Assembly (NCBI GenBank): GCA_947446155.1
Contig: CANFFZ010000032.1
Span: 1 to 19,849, forward strand
Reading direction: 5' to 3'
DNA length: 19,849 bases
Source of the DNA: Chloroflexota bacterium
GTDB lineage: Bacteria > Chloroflexota > Dehalococcoidia > UBA2979
Part shown: positions 8,404 to 16,029 of the stretch, piece after piece
How positions within the stretch are numbered: the first letter of the stretch is position 1
How the letters are laid out: every line of letters begins with the position of its first letter
Position numbers and translations under genes: made by a program
Notes under the pieces: model-generated
Told to the model about the DNA's origin: nothing
Database searches by the model: none
Seen by the model: the letters and a program-made list of their open reading frames with translations, nothing else

Positions 8404-8409
8404 ATTGTA
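8404..8409 (-). promoter_or_regulatory. Candidate -10 box (TACAAT) for the fmdB-cinA operon
   Basis: TACAAT on the minus strand in the 98-nt divergent gap. It predicts a transcript start near 8397 and a leader of about 40 nt before fmdB. No good -35 is visible. On the plus strand, TTGCGA (8380-8385) with CATTGT (8403-8408) at 17-nt spacing is a weak alternative serving the gene at 8454. Confidence 0.35.
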
Positions 8410-8453
8410 GGGAGGCGGGCTCGGACGCCCGTCAGCGCCCTCGGAGGCCGCCC

Positions 8454-9130
8454 GTGTCACGCATGCTCATCCTCGTCGAAAACACCGTTCCGTTCGAGCG
8501 CATCCAGGACTGTCGCGAACTCGCGACATCCTTCGCGACTTTTCTCGAAGAGCCAGTCGAGTTCGTCTTCGCGCGGCCGGAGTCGCTGTTGGCGACGCGC
8601 ATGGGCGCCGAGCCGTCGCCCTCCGACCCCCCGATCGAGGTGCTGGCCCCCGCTCCGCCCCAGGCCGCCACGATGTCCTCCGCCGACTTCGTCTACCAGC
8701 CGGACGCCCGGACTGGCGCTCGATGTGGGAAGGCTTCTGTGAACTCGCGCTCTACGGTGGCCCCCCGCACCGCGGCGCCGACTCGGTCCTCGAAGCCGCC
8801 GAACCCGACGCCCCCGCGACCGAGGGCTTCGACGCCGTCGACGAGATCCGCCGCGGCATCTGGATGACCAGCGGCCTCTACTCCGAGGCGGACGAGGCTG
8901 ACCCCGGCTGGCTCACGATCACCTGCCGCTCGCGCGCGATGGCCGCGTAGATGTGCGCCACGATCATCCTCGAAAACGTCGAAGCGAAGTTCGAGGAGGA
9001 GCGCCTGCTCGTCCCCGCCTCGAACTTGTTCACCCTCAAGGACGAGGTGAAGTCCGTGATCACCGTGGTCGCGAAGAACCACCACTACTGGACCGCGCAC
9101 GCCATCCAGCAGGCCGCCGCGACGAGGTAG
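8454..9130 (+). pseudogene. Unrecognised gene broken by a frameshift and an in-frame TAG
   Basis: One coding stretch is spread over two frames. Frame one begins at GTG 8454 (GGAGG at 8443-8447, 6-nt gap) and reads MSRMLILVENTVPFERIQDC onward for ~85 codons until about 8709, after which it becomes Ser/Arg/Pro/Thr-rich nonsense. Coding then continues one frame back as DWRSMWEGFCELALYGGPPH, up to TAG at 8948-8950. The same frame reads on directly from 8951 (MCATIILENVEAKFEEE) to the stop at 9128-9130, with G/C-rich third positions throughout. Restoring one base near 8709 (a C run, CCC for CCCC, is the likely spot) and reading TGG for TAG would give ~226 residues. I do not recognise the family. 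The alternative is two genes, or sequencing error at one or both sites. Confidence 0.65.
8951..9130 (+). CDS. 59-residue open frame, probably the C-terminal part of the broken gene
   Basis: ATG at 8951 follows the TAG at 8948-8950 without any gap and in the same frame. It encodes MCATIILENVEAKFEEE, then LLVPASNLFTLKDEVKS and VVAKNHHYW. Codon third positions are nearly all G or C, so the stretch is or was coding. There is no clear Shine-Dalgarno, so separate expression would depend on restart after the upstream stop. The MC start and short length recall CooT-like nickel proteins, but the rest does not match well. The best reading is the tail of the gene that starts at 8454. It ends 2 nt before the stop of the convergent gltD-like gene. 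Confidence 0.4.
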   Translation: MCATIILENVEAKFEEERLLVPASNLFTLKDEVKSVITVVAKNHHYWTAHAIQQAAATR

Positions 9131-9132
9131 GG

Positions 9133-10593
9133 CTACTTCTTTGCCCGCAACCCGCTGAGGTACTGATGTACCCAGGTTGCGGCGCGCTTGCCGTCGCGGA
9201 TGGCGGTGACGACGAGGTCGGCGCCGTTCACCACATCGCCGCCGGCGAAGATGTACGGGATGTTCGTCTGGCCGGTGCGCGTGTCCACTTTCACGAGGCC
9301 CCAGCGGTCGGTCTCGATCGGCGCGTCGTCGGCGAACTCCTGGTCGGCGTTGTAGCCGATGGCGATCACGATGGCGTCCGCAGGGATCGTGTACTCGGAG
9401 CCGAGGATCGTGACGGGGCGGCGGCGGCCGGACTCGTCCGGCTCGGAGAGCTCCATCTTGATCAGTTCGACGGCGGCGGCCTCGCCCTTGTCGTTGCCCA
9501 TGAACTTCGTCGGGGTCGTGAGGTAGGAGAAGACGACGCCCTCCTCGCGGGCGTGGGTGCGCTCCTCCGCGCGGCCCAGCATCTCGGCCTCGGTGCGGCG
9601 GTAGACGCAGGTCACGTGGGCGGCGCCAAGGCGCATCGCCGTGCGCACGCAGTCCATCGAGGTGTCCCCGCCACCGACGACCACCACGTGCTGGCCAACG
9701 TAGGGGCGCTCGCGCTTGTCCTCGGGCAGTTCTTCGGGCGACAGGTTGCCGCGCACGAGGAAGTCGGTCGCCTGATAGACGTTCGCCAGTTCTTCACCGG
9801 GGACGCGGAGTGCGTTGCCGACGCCCGCGCCGGTGCCGACGAAGATCACGTCGAAGCCGTCGCGGTCGTGGAGTTCCTCGAGGCTGACGTCTTTGCCGAT
9901 GCGCGTGTTCTGGACGAACGAGATCCCCATGTCGCGGAGCGACTGGAGTTTCTCTTCGAGGATCTCCTTGCTCATCTTGAACGAGGGGATGCCGTAGCGG
10001 AGGACTCCGCCGGCCTCGGGCCACAGGTCGTAGACGGTGCAGTTGTGCCCGCGGATCTGCAGTTCCTCGGCGACGGTCAGGCCGGCCGGCCCGCTGCCGA
10101 CGATCGCGACCTGGCGGCCGGTCGAGGGTAGACGCATCTGGACGGGGAAACCGCCGGTCATCTTGCGCTGGTTGTCGGTGATGAAGGACTCCAGCCGCCC
10201 GATCGCCACCGGGGGCTGGGAGGAGCCGTCCGGCCGGATGGCGAACCCGACGACACACGCGCCTTCGCACAGCGACTCCTGCGGGCAGAGGCGGCCGCAC
10301 ATCTCGGGCAGTGTGGAGGTCTCGCGGAACTTGGCGGCTGCGCCCAGGATGTTGCCGTCCTCGAGTCGCTTGAGCGCGGCGGGAATGTCGTTGTGGACAG
10401 GGCACGCCTCCATGCACGGCGCGGAGGGACAGTCGATGCAGCGCATCGCTTCGACGATCGCGACGTCGAGGTTCAACGAGAGGTAGGTCTCGTCGAAGTT
10501 CTTGACGCGGTCGGCAGGCTTCTGCTTGGGCACGGTGACGCGCGCGATCGCGAGGCGGTCGAACGTCAGGTTCGTCGGATTGTCGGATGTCAC
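9133..10593 (-). CDS. gltD: NADPH-dependent glutamate synthase small subunit-like oxidoreductase
   Basis: A 486-residue iron-sulfur flavoprotein. The N-terminal domain has eight cysteines for two [4Fe-4S] clusters: C52, C55, C60, C64 (CIDCPSAPCMEACP) and C99, C103, C109, C113. An FAD-binding GSGPAG (166-171) follows, then a second Rossmann motif VVVGGGDTSMDC for NADPH, and IFAGGDVVNGADLVV near the C terminus. The family (GltD, archaeal-type GltA, SudA) passes electrons from NADPH to a partner such as the glutamate synthase large subunit; no large subunit is visible here, so the partner is uncertain. The GTG at 10593 is chosen because GGAG (10602-10605) lies 8 nt upstream. A much longer open frame upstream overlaps the DinB-like gene and is not credible. 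The gene lies 55 nt after the DinB-like gene on the same strand. Confidence 0.9.
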   Translation of the reverse strand: MTSDNPTNLTFDRLAIARVTVPKQKPADRVKNFDETYLSLNLDVAIVEAMRCIDCPSAPCMEACPVHNDIPAALKRLEDGNILGAAAKFRETSTLPEMCGRLCPQESLCEGACVVGFAIRPDGSSQPPVAIGRLESFITDNQRKMTGGFPVQMRLPSTGRQVAIVGSGPAGLTVAEELQIRGHNCTVYDLWPEAGGVLRYGIPSFKMSKEILEEKLQSLRDMGISFVQNTRIGKDVSLEELHDRDGFDVIFVGTGAGVGNALRVPGEELANVYQATDFLVRGNLSPEELPEDKRERPYVGQHVVVVGGGDTSMDCVRTAMRLGAAHVTCVYRRTEAEMLGRAEERTHAREEGVVFSYLTTPTKFMGNDKGEAAAVELIKMELSEPDESGRRRPVTILGSEYTIPADAIVIAIGYNADQEFADDAPIETDRWGLVKVDTRTGQTNIPYIFAGGDVVNGADLVVTAIRDGKRAATWVHQYLSGLRAKK

Positions 10594-10648
10594 GGGGCGC
10601 GCTCCGCTCCTGCTACCGAAGCAGAGGTTATCAGATGCCCAGCACGCC

Positions 10649-11134
10649 CTACTTGATCGCTTCGCGCAGCGCCGCCACGCTCTCCCGCGCTCGCGCGAGC
10701 ACGTGGTCGAGGTGCTCCGCCACCGTCGCGGCCTCACGGCCGGCCAGCCGGACAGGGCGCCCGAGCAGCCCCGCCTGCGCCTCGATGGCGGTGGCGGCTC
10801 GCTCCCCCGCCTCGGCGAGGTGGGCGCGGAGCGGGGTGAGCCGGAGTTCCTGCGCGGCGAACATCGCCTGGCCGCGCATCCGGCGCAGCACGATGGCGTC
10901 CCGCGCCTCGTCGAAGGCCTCGGTGGCAGTCGCGGCAGCGCGCTCGAAGACATGCGTAATGTCGTGGTCGAGGACGGCGAGGTGCGCGAGTTCGTGGCGG
11001 ACAGTCCACCCGGCGCGCTCCGTGGCTTTTCCCAGGCGAGTCTCCGGCAATTGCTCCGCGAGGCCGAGGAGCACGCCTCGGACCTCACGCCATTCGCGCG
11101 CTAGTGCAGTGGCTCGGGTCTCGTCGTCGCTCAT
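10649..11134 (-). CDS. DinB-like / maleylpyruvate isomerase N-domain-like four-helix protein
   Basis: A 161-residue mainly helical protein. GWTVRHELAHLAVLDHD (42-58) is the signature of the DinB/MDMPI_N fold, and H51 with H141 and H144 (EHLDH) could form the usual three-His metal site. Members include thiol-dependent isomerases and transferases (mycothiol or bacillithiol) and many proteins of unknown role; this one cannot be assigned a reaction. The ATG at 11134 has no good Shine-Dalgarno. A TACAAT box ends 6 nt upstream, so the mRNA may be leaderless. The gltD-like gene follows on the same strand. Confidence 0.75.
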   Translation of the reverse strand: MSDDETRATALAREWREVRGVLLGLAEQLPETRLGKATERAGWTVRHELAHLAVLDHDITHVFERAAATATEAFDEARDAIVLRRMRGQAMFAAQELRLTPLRAHLAEAGERAATAIEAQAGLLGRPVRLAGREAATVAEHLDHVLARARESVAALREAIK

Positions 11135-11140
11135 GCGCTC

Positions 11141-11146
11141 ATTGTA
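11141..11146 (-). promoter_or_regulatory. Candidate -10 box (TACAAT) giving a leaderless DinB-like mRNA
   Basis: TACAAT on the minus strand ends 6 nt before the ATG at 11134. The expected transcript start would fall on or next to the A of the start codon, and there is no Shine-Dalgarno between them. No clear -35. Confidence 0.45.
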
Positions 11147-11163
11147 CCGGTCGCGAGGGGACG

Positions 11164-11200
11164 GCTATCCGTCGGGCACGCCTGCTATCGTGCCGGGCAC
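11164..11200 (+). repeat. Imperfect tandem repeat upstream of the MoxR gene
   Basis: Two copies with a 20-21 bp period: GCTATC-CGT-CGGGCAC (11164-11179) and GCTATC-GTGC-CGGGCAC (11184-11200). GGCACG (11175-11180) and CGTGCC (11189-11194) also form an inverted repeat. TATCGT (11186-11191) in the second copy, preceded by TGC, could be an extended -10 for the MoxR operon. Two sites on the same face of the helix would suit a regulator. Confidence 0.4.
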
Positions 11201-11222
11201 CACCAGCCCCGAGGAGGCTTCG

Positions 11223-12200
11223 ATGACCGCAACGCGAGACGGCGCTACCGCCGCTGCGACGATTCAGCAGGCCGCCGAGCGCCTCCGCGCGAGCGTGGGC
11301 CAGGTGGTGGTGGGCGCAGAGGAGGCGGTGGACCTCGTCCTCATCGCGCTCCTGGCGGGCGGCCATGTGCTGCTCGAGGACGTCCCCGGCACTGGCAAGA
11401 CCCTGATGGCACGGACCTTCGCGGCCTCAATCGGCGGGACGTTCCGCCGCATCCAGTTCACCCCTGACCTGATGCCCGCCGACGTCCTCGGCCTCAACTA
11501 CTACTCGCAGGGCACCGGGCGGTTCGAGTTTCGCCCTGGTCCGATTGAGGCCAACGTGGTCCTTGCGGACGAGATCAACCGCGCGACCCCGCGCACCCAG
11601 TCCGCCCTCCTCGAAGCGATGGAGGAGCGCACCGTCACGATCGACGGCGAGTCGCGCATCCTTCCCACGCCGTTTGTCGTGCTGGCGACGCAGAACCCGA
11701 TCGAACTCGAAGGCACGTTCCCGCTGCCCGAGGCCCAACTCGACCGCTTCCTCGTCCGCCTGAAGGTCGGCTACCCGACCGAGGAGAACGAGGTCGCCAT
11801 CCTCCGCCGCTTCGCGGGTCGTTCGCCGCTGTCGGATGTGCGGCCGGTCGTCTCCGGTGCTGACCTCGTCGCGCTCGGTGAAGCACTCCCCCACATCCAC
11901 GTGAACGACGACGTAGCGGAGTACGCCGTGGCCATCGTGCGAGCCACACGCGCGCACGGCGCATTCGAGCTCGGCGCGAGCCCGCGCGCCTCGCTGGCGC
12001 TGTTCCGTGCTGCCCGCGCTCGTGCCGCCATCGACGGTCGCGACTACGTGCGTCCGGATGACGTTAAGATCCTCGCGCAGCCGGTGCTGGCGCATCGGCT
12101 GCTGCTTTCCAGCAATACGCGCCTTCGAGGCCGCACGGCGGACGACGTGCTCGACGAGATCCTGCGCGACACTCCCGTCCCTGTGGCCGACCCGGCGTAG
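11223..12200 (+). CDS. MoxR family AAA+ ATPase
   Basis: A 325-residue AAA+ protein with Walker A PGTGKT (55-60), Walker B LADEINRA (D116, E117), the sensor-1 motif ATQNP (N158) and GTFPLPEAQLDRF, all standard for MoxR ATPases. MoxR proteins act as chaperone-like ATPases with VWA or VWA-like partners. Here the partner is most likely the DUF58 protein encoded 10 nt downstream. The ATG at 11223 has an excellent GAGGAGG (11211-11217) 5 nt upstream. Length is normal. It is the first gene of a three-gene operon. Confidence 0.95.
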   Translation: MTATRDGATAAATIQQAAERLRASVGQVVVGAEEAVDLVLIALLAGGHVLLEDVPGTGKTLMARTFAASIGGTFRRIQFTPDLMPADVLGLNYYSQGTGRFEFRPGPIEANVVLADEINRATPRTQSALLEAMEERTVTIDGESRILPTPFVVLATQNPIELEGTFPLPEAQLDRFLVRLKVGYPTEENEVAILRRFAGRSPLSDVRPVVSGADLVALGEALPHIHVNDDVAEYAVAIVRATRAHGAFELGASPRASLALFRAARARAAIDGRDYVRPDDVKILAQPVLAHRLLLSSNTRLRGRTADDVLDEILRDTPVPVADPA

Positions 12201-12210
12201 GTCCCCTGCC

Positions 12211-13473
12211 ATGAAGTCGATCATCACGGAGTCGTGGCTACTGGCCTCGGCCATCCTTGGGCTGATTGGATTCTCGTCGGGCTCTGCTGCCCTGGTGATC
12301 GTCGGCGCGCTGCTGTTTGGCACGGGCGCACTCGCTCGGCTGTGGAAGCGCGTATGCCTTGAGCGCGTCGTATACGCGCGACACCTCACGGAGCACCGTC
12401 TGTTCGTCGGCGAGCGCGCCGCCATGACCATCACGCTGGAGAACCGCAAGCCGCTCCCCGTCCCCTGGATCGAGGTGCGCGAGTCGCTCCCGCGAGGCAT
12501 GCCGGTGACCGGTGTCCGCACTCACGCGGGCGGCACGCCCGGCACGCAGGTGCTCCAGCGCGGCGCCGCCCTCGGCATGCACGACCGCCTCGACTGGCCG
12601 CTCGAACTGCGCGCCGTACGCCGTGGCTACTTCCGTGTGGGGCCGACCCGCCTGCGCTCCGGCGACCTGTTCGGCTTCTTCGAGCGTGAGGAGGAGGTCG
12701 GGCGGCCCGTCGATGGCATCACGGTCTACCCGCATACCTACGCCCTCGGCGACCTCGGCTTCGACAGCGCGCGTCCCTTCGGCGACCACCGTGGTGGCTC
12801 CCGCATCTACGAGGACCCCAGCCGCGTGGTCGGCGTGCGCGACTACCTCCCGGGTGACCCGATGAAGCGCATTGACTGGCACGCGACCGCACGTCTGGGG
12901 CGTACGCAGTCGAAGTTGTATGAGCCGAGCCGCACACAGGCGATGGTGATCGCGCTCAACATCCCAACGTTCGATCACTCATGGCAGGGTTCCGACCCGG
13001 TGCTGCTGGAGCGCGGTGTCTCGGTCGCCGCTTCGATCGCCCGGTGGGCGTCGGACGCCGGTGCTTCGATCGGCCTCGTCGCGAATGGCTCGTTCCCGGA
13101 CGCCGACCGCACCATCCACATCGGTGCCGGCCGGCGGCCCGACCAGTTGAACCGTGTCCTCGAAGCCCTCGCGATGGTCACCTCCTTCACGACTGGCGAG
13201 ATGTCCGAGGCGCTCGAAGACCCATCGCACTCGATCCCAGCGGGGGCCACCATCGTCCTGGTGGCGGCGGTGCTGCCAGCCGACATCGTGGATACGCTGC
13301 GTCGGCTGAGGGCGCGCGGCCACCGCATCCACATTGTGAAGACCAGCACCCGCATCTGGGACGTGGATCCTGCCCCCATCCCGGTCGTCGACGTCGCTGC
13401 CACCGCCGAGGCCCTCGAGACGGAGGCCGTCGCTGCGGGCTGGATGGAACGGCCGGGGGGGATCGCTCCGTGA
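12211..13473 (+). CDS. DUF58 domain-containing membrane-anchored protein
   Basis: A 420-residue protein with two hydrophobic segments near residues 6-45, then an Ig-like or beta-rich part (LENRKPLPVPWIEV) and the DUF58 hallmark VRDYLPGDPMKRIDWHATAR starting at residue 209. The region after it (MVIALNIPT onward) has a VWA-like fold in this family. DUF58 proteins almost always sit beside a MoxR ATPase and are thought to be its partner at the membrane; the molecular job is not established. It starts 10 nt after the moxR stop with a weak ribosome site, so translation is probably coupled. Its TGA stop overlaps the next start codon (GTGA, 13470-13473). Confidence 0.93.
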   Translation: MKSIITESWLLASAILGLIGFSSGSAALVIVGALLFGTGALARLWKRVCLERVVYARHLTEHRLFVGERAAMTITLENRKPLPVPWIEVRESLPRGMPVTGVRTHAGGTPGTQVLQRGAALGMHDRLDWPLELRAVRRGYFRVGPTRLRSGDLFGFFEREEEVGRPVDGITVYPHTYALGDLGFDSARPFGDHRGGSRIYEDPSRVVGVRDYLPGDPMKRIDWHATARLGRTQSKLYEPSRTQAMVIALNIPTFDHSWQGSDPVLLERGVSVAASIARWASDAGASIGLVANGSFPDADRTIHIGAGRRPDQLNRVLEALAMVTSFTTGEMSEALEDPSHSIPAGATIVLVAAVLPADIVDTLRRLRARGHRIHIVKTSTRIWDVDPAPIPVVDVAATAEALETEAVAAGWMERPGGIAP

Positions 13474-15197
13474 GCGCTTCGATGGCTGGCGACGCGATGC
13501 ACGCGGTGGCCGGCCGCCGTCGGGCCTGGCGGACCGACCTGCTCGATGCGCTGTACATCACCGTTGAGTCCGTCACCTGGTTCATGCTGCTGCGAGTGAT
13601 CACGACGCTAGCCGAACGGGCCTTCCTCACGTCCCTGGCTGAGCGCGTCAAAGCCGAGCGCAACACGAACGACCTCTTCGACGTCGCCACCGTCGATCGT
13701 GCGCTGGCTGCGATCGACGCGGCCCAGCAGGTGACGCACGGCCCCGCGTGGCCGCTGGTCGCGCTGACGGCATTCGGCGGCTTCTACCTGATCCGAGGGA
13801 TGACGCGGATGGGCATGGACGGCTCCGTCGGCGCGCTCGTCCTGCTGTTCGCAACGGTGCTAGGCCTGAACGTCCTGGCGCACCTCGTGATCGCGGGCGA
13901 CCTCCGCCTCTGGGACACCTCGGGTGTGGCCGGCTTCATCGTGGAGCCGGAGACGTACTTCTCCGGGGGGCTGAGTATCCAGCGGTTCGTGGAGAGCCCC
14001 GATCTGGTGGGGCCGCACGGCGCGGCGATCTCAGTCACGATGATCGGTCTGAGCATCATCTGGTTCCGCTTCGTGATGGCCGGGCGCCAGATGGTCACGG
14101 TCGAGCGGATGACGAGGTCCTATGGGGGCGGCTTCGCGTTCGCGCTCATTGCGATGATCGGCGCCGCGCTCGGCAACGTGAACGGCCTCGCGCCCTGGGT
14201 GATTGTGCAGTTCGTTGGTGGCGTGATCGCCCTCGCGGTGGCGAACCATGTGCGCGCGACCGCGCCGACCGAGGGCCCCATGCGGCCCGGGCCATGGCTC
14301 GTCGCGGTCGGTGGCACCATCGGGATGCTGCTCGCGATGGCGGCGCTGCTTGGCCTGTCCGTGCTCCTCCACGTGGAGGTGCTGCTGGCGGCTGTAGGCG
14401 GCTTCGCGCTTCGGGTGATCGAGATCGTGTTGATCATCATCATCACCCCTGTCTATCTGGTGATGGACTTCTTTCTCCGTCTGCTCCTTCCCCGCGGCGT
14501 CACCGGCATCTTCGACAACCTGGCGCGGGTGGGTGCGAACTTCGATCAGTTGCGCGAGCAGCAGGAACGCGGCAGTGGCGGCTTCCCGGACTGGATCGCG
14601 AACGGCGCGAAGTTCCTCGCAGCGTTGTTGATCGCCTGGGCGCTCTACAAGATCGCCCGGGCGCTCATGGCACGCCGATCACAGGGGGAAGGTCCGGTTC
14701 TGGAGGTGCGCGGTGATGCGTCCTCCTCAGGCGGCCTCGGCTCGTTCCTGCGCGACCTCCTGCCGCGCGGCCGGCGTCGAGGGCCGGACGGGTGGGAGCG
14801 CCGCCACCCTGCCTACATGCTCTGGCACCGCGCGGAAGTTGATGGTGACGACCGTGGCTTCTCCCGCCTGTCGGGCGAGACCGCCATGGAGTTCGCCGAA
14901 CGCGCCGAGCACCTGATGGCCGCGCCGTTCCCCGCGGTGGCTGGCGTCTTCGACCGCCTGCGCTACGGCCGCCATCAGCCGACCGCCCAGGCGCTTACCG
15001 ACCTCGATGTCTCACTTTCAGCGTGGGAGGTCGCCACGCCCGCGACCAACGAGTTGCGCGAGCGTCTGGCTGGCGCGATCCCGCTTCCGGAAGCGAAGGA
15101 CTTCGCGCTTAGCATCGAGTCCGCGAAGCGCATCGCCCGAGGCAAGCCGGCTCCGGGCGAAGAGCGCCCCGACCGCCCGCCCGACATGCCGATCTAG
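13470..15197 (+). CDS. Multi-pass membrane protein with C-terminal DUF4129 domain
   Basis: A 575-residue protein with about nine to ten predicted membrane spans up to residue ~403, for example VGALVLLFATVLGLNVLAHL and LRVIEIVLIIIITPVYLVMD. A cytosolic-type tail follows, where ~447-525 (GFSRLSGETAMEFAERAEHL, then FDRLRYGRHQPTA) matches DUF4129. In related operons this domain is often the tail of a transglutaminase-like membrane protein; here no transglutaminase core is present. The start GTG at 13470 overlaps the DUF58 stop as GTGA, with a G-rich ribosome site about 9 nt upstream. Its TAG stop overlaps the comB stop on the other strand through CTAG (15194-15197). Confidence 0.85.
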   Translation: MSASMAGDAMHAVAGRRRAWRTDLLDALYITVESVTWFMLLRVITTLAERAFLTSLAERVKAERNTNDLFDVATVDRALAAIDAAQQVTHGPAWPLVALTAFGGFYLIRGMTRMGMDGSVGALVLLFATVLGLNVLAHLVIAGDLRLWDTSGVAGFIVEPETYFSGGLSIQRFVESPDLVGPHGAAISVTMIGLSIIWFRFVMAGRQMVTVERMTRSYGGGFAFALIAMIGAALGNVNGLAPWVIVQFVGGVIALAVANHVRATAPTEGPMRPGPWLVAVGGTIGMLLAMAALLGLSVLLHVEVLLAAVGGFALRVIEIVLIIIITPVYLVMDFFLRLLLPRGVTGIFDNLARVGANFDQLREQQERGSGGFPDWIANGAKFLAALLIAWALYKIARALMARRSQGEGPVLEVRGDASSSGGLGSFLRDLLPRGRRRGPDGWERRHPAYMLWHRAEVDGDDRGFSRLSGETAMEFAERAEHLMAAPFPAVAGVFDRLRYGRHQPTAQALTDLDVSLSAWEVATPATNELRERLAGAIPLPEAKDFALSIESAKRIARGKPAPGEERPDRPPDMPI

Positions 15198-15940
15198 CGC
15201 CCGCCGTCTGAAGTTGGGCGCAGCACCGGTCGACCGGCCTCGACGGCCAGCGCCCCAACGACGTCGTACCAGTCGAGCGTCCCGCAGAGCGCCACGTCGT
15301 CCGCAAACCCGAGGTTGACCAGTCGCTGCCCGTGCTCCGATCGCGCGAGCGCGGCGCCGAAGTCATATCGTGCCGCCTCGAATCGTTCGAGGGCGAAGAG
15401 CGCCTCCGGCCCGGCGGACGCCCCGGCGAGTACCAGCCGCTCCACGAACAGCCCAGCGGCCAGGGTGTCGTCCTCGGCGGCTTCGCGTCGCAGTCCGGAG
15501 CACACCACGAGGACGTCCCGGTCCGCCGCGATCGTCGCCCGCACGACGGCGCTGACGTGTAGCGGCGCCGCTGTCATCGCGAGCGGAGCTTCGAGGCAGG
15601 CAAGCAGCGCAGGCGTCCCGTTGGTCGTGGCGACGATGGCGATCTCGGGCACATGGTCGATGGCGATAAACGCCCCCGGCGAGTTGCCGAAGTCGAAGCC
15701 CGCTGGCGGCAGCGCGTCCCGCTCCCCGCACAGCGCGGCCTCGATGCCCTCGGCGGCGAGCTGCGCGCGCAGCACCAGGCCGTCTTCGACCGTTGCTGCC
15801 GGGTAGATGGCTCGCGCGCCACGGCCGAGCAGGACTGCCATCGCGGAGGTGGCGCGCAGCACGTCGATGACCAGGCAGGTGCGCCCGGCGGGCTCGGCAA
15901 ACCCCGGCGCGAGGGCGACATCAACGTAGCGGATGGGCAT
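15194..15940 (-). CDS. comB: ComB family protein (2-phosphosulfolactate phosphatase-like)
   Basis: A 248-residue protein with the ComB signatures CLVIDVLRATS (D26, R29), FGNSPGAF, and ATTNGTPAL in the middle, then LVVCSGLRREAAEDD. In methanogens ComB removes phosphate from 2-phosphosulfolactate in coenzyme M synthesis. Bacterial homologues are widespread in organisms that do not make coenzyme M, and no other coenzyme M gene is seen here, so the true substrate is uncertain. The ATG at 15940 is natural for the family; TAGGA lies about 8 nt upstream. It is divergent from murI and converges, with a 4-bp stop overlap, on the DUF4129 gene. Confidence 0.88.
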   Translation of the reverse strand: MPIRYVDVALAPGFAEPAGRTCLVIDVLRATSAMAVLLGRGARAIYPAATVEDGLVLRAQLAAEGIEAALCGERDALPPAGFDFGNSPGAFIAIDHVPEIAIVATTNGTPALLACLEAPLAMTAAPLHVSAVVRATIAADRDVLVVCSGLRREAAEDDTLAAGLFVERLVLAGASAGPEALFALERFEAARYDFGAALARSEHGQRLVNLGFADDVALCGTLDWYDVVGALAVEAGRPVLRPTSDGGR

Positions 15941-15968
15941 CCTCGAATCCTACGGGCTGCGGGGCTGG

Positions 15969-15997
15969 TTGCCGCGCGCTCGGGGCGGTCGTAGCCT
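15969..15997 (+). promoter_or_regulatory. Candidate promoter for the murI-pyrF operon
   Basis: TTGCCG (15969-15974) and TAGCCT (15992-15997) are separated by 17 nt. The predicted transcript start near 16004 leaves a leader of about 26 nt with GGAGGG (16020-16025) as the ribosome site for murI. Both hexamers are only partial matches to consensus. Confidence 0.4.
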
Positions 15998-16029
15998 GAC
16001 CGTATTCGCGGGGGTGCCGCGGAGGGTGC

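Noticed and set aside
8700..8715. Programmed -1 frameshift in the broken gene
   Set aside because: No X-XXY-YYZ slippery heptamer and no clear downstream pseudoknot are visible at the junction; a lost C is simpler.
8951..9130. CooT-like nickel protein
   Set aside because: The MC start and ~60-residue length fit, but the rest of the sequence does not follow the CooT pattern and the frame is continuous with the upstream broken gene.
8953..10131. Plus-strand open frame (392 codons) opposite the gltD-like gene
   Set aside because: Repetitive Gly/Ala/Val/Arg/Asp content with no recognisable domain; the other strand carries two iron-sulfur and two nucleotide-binding motifs.
10594..11088. Upstream extension of the gltD-like frame
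   Set aside because: It overlaps the DinB-like gene in another frame, is Ser/Arg/Pro-rich, and there is a GTG with a good ribosome site at 10593.
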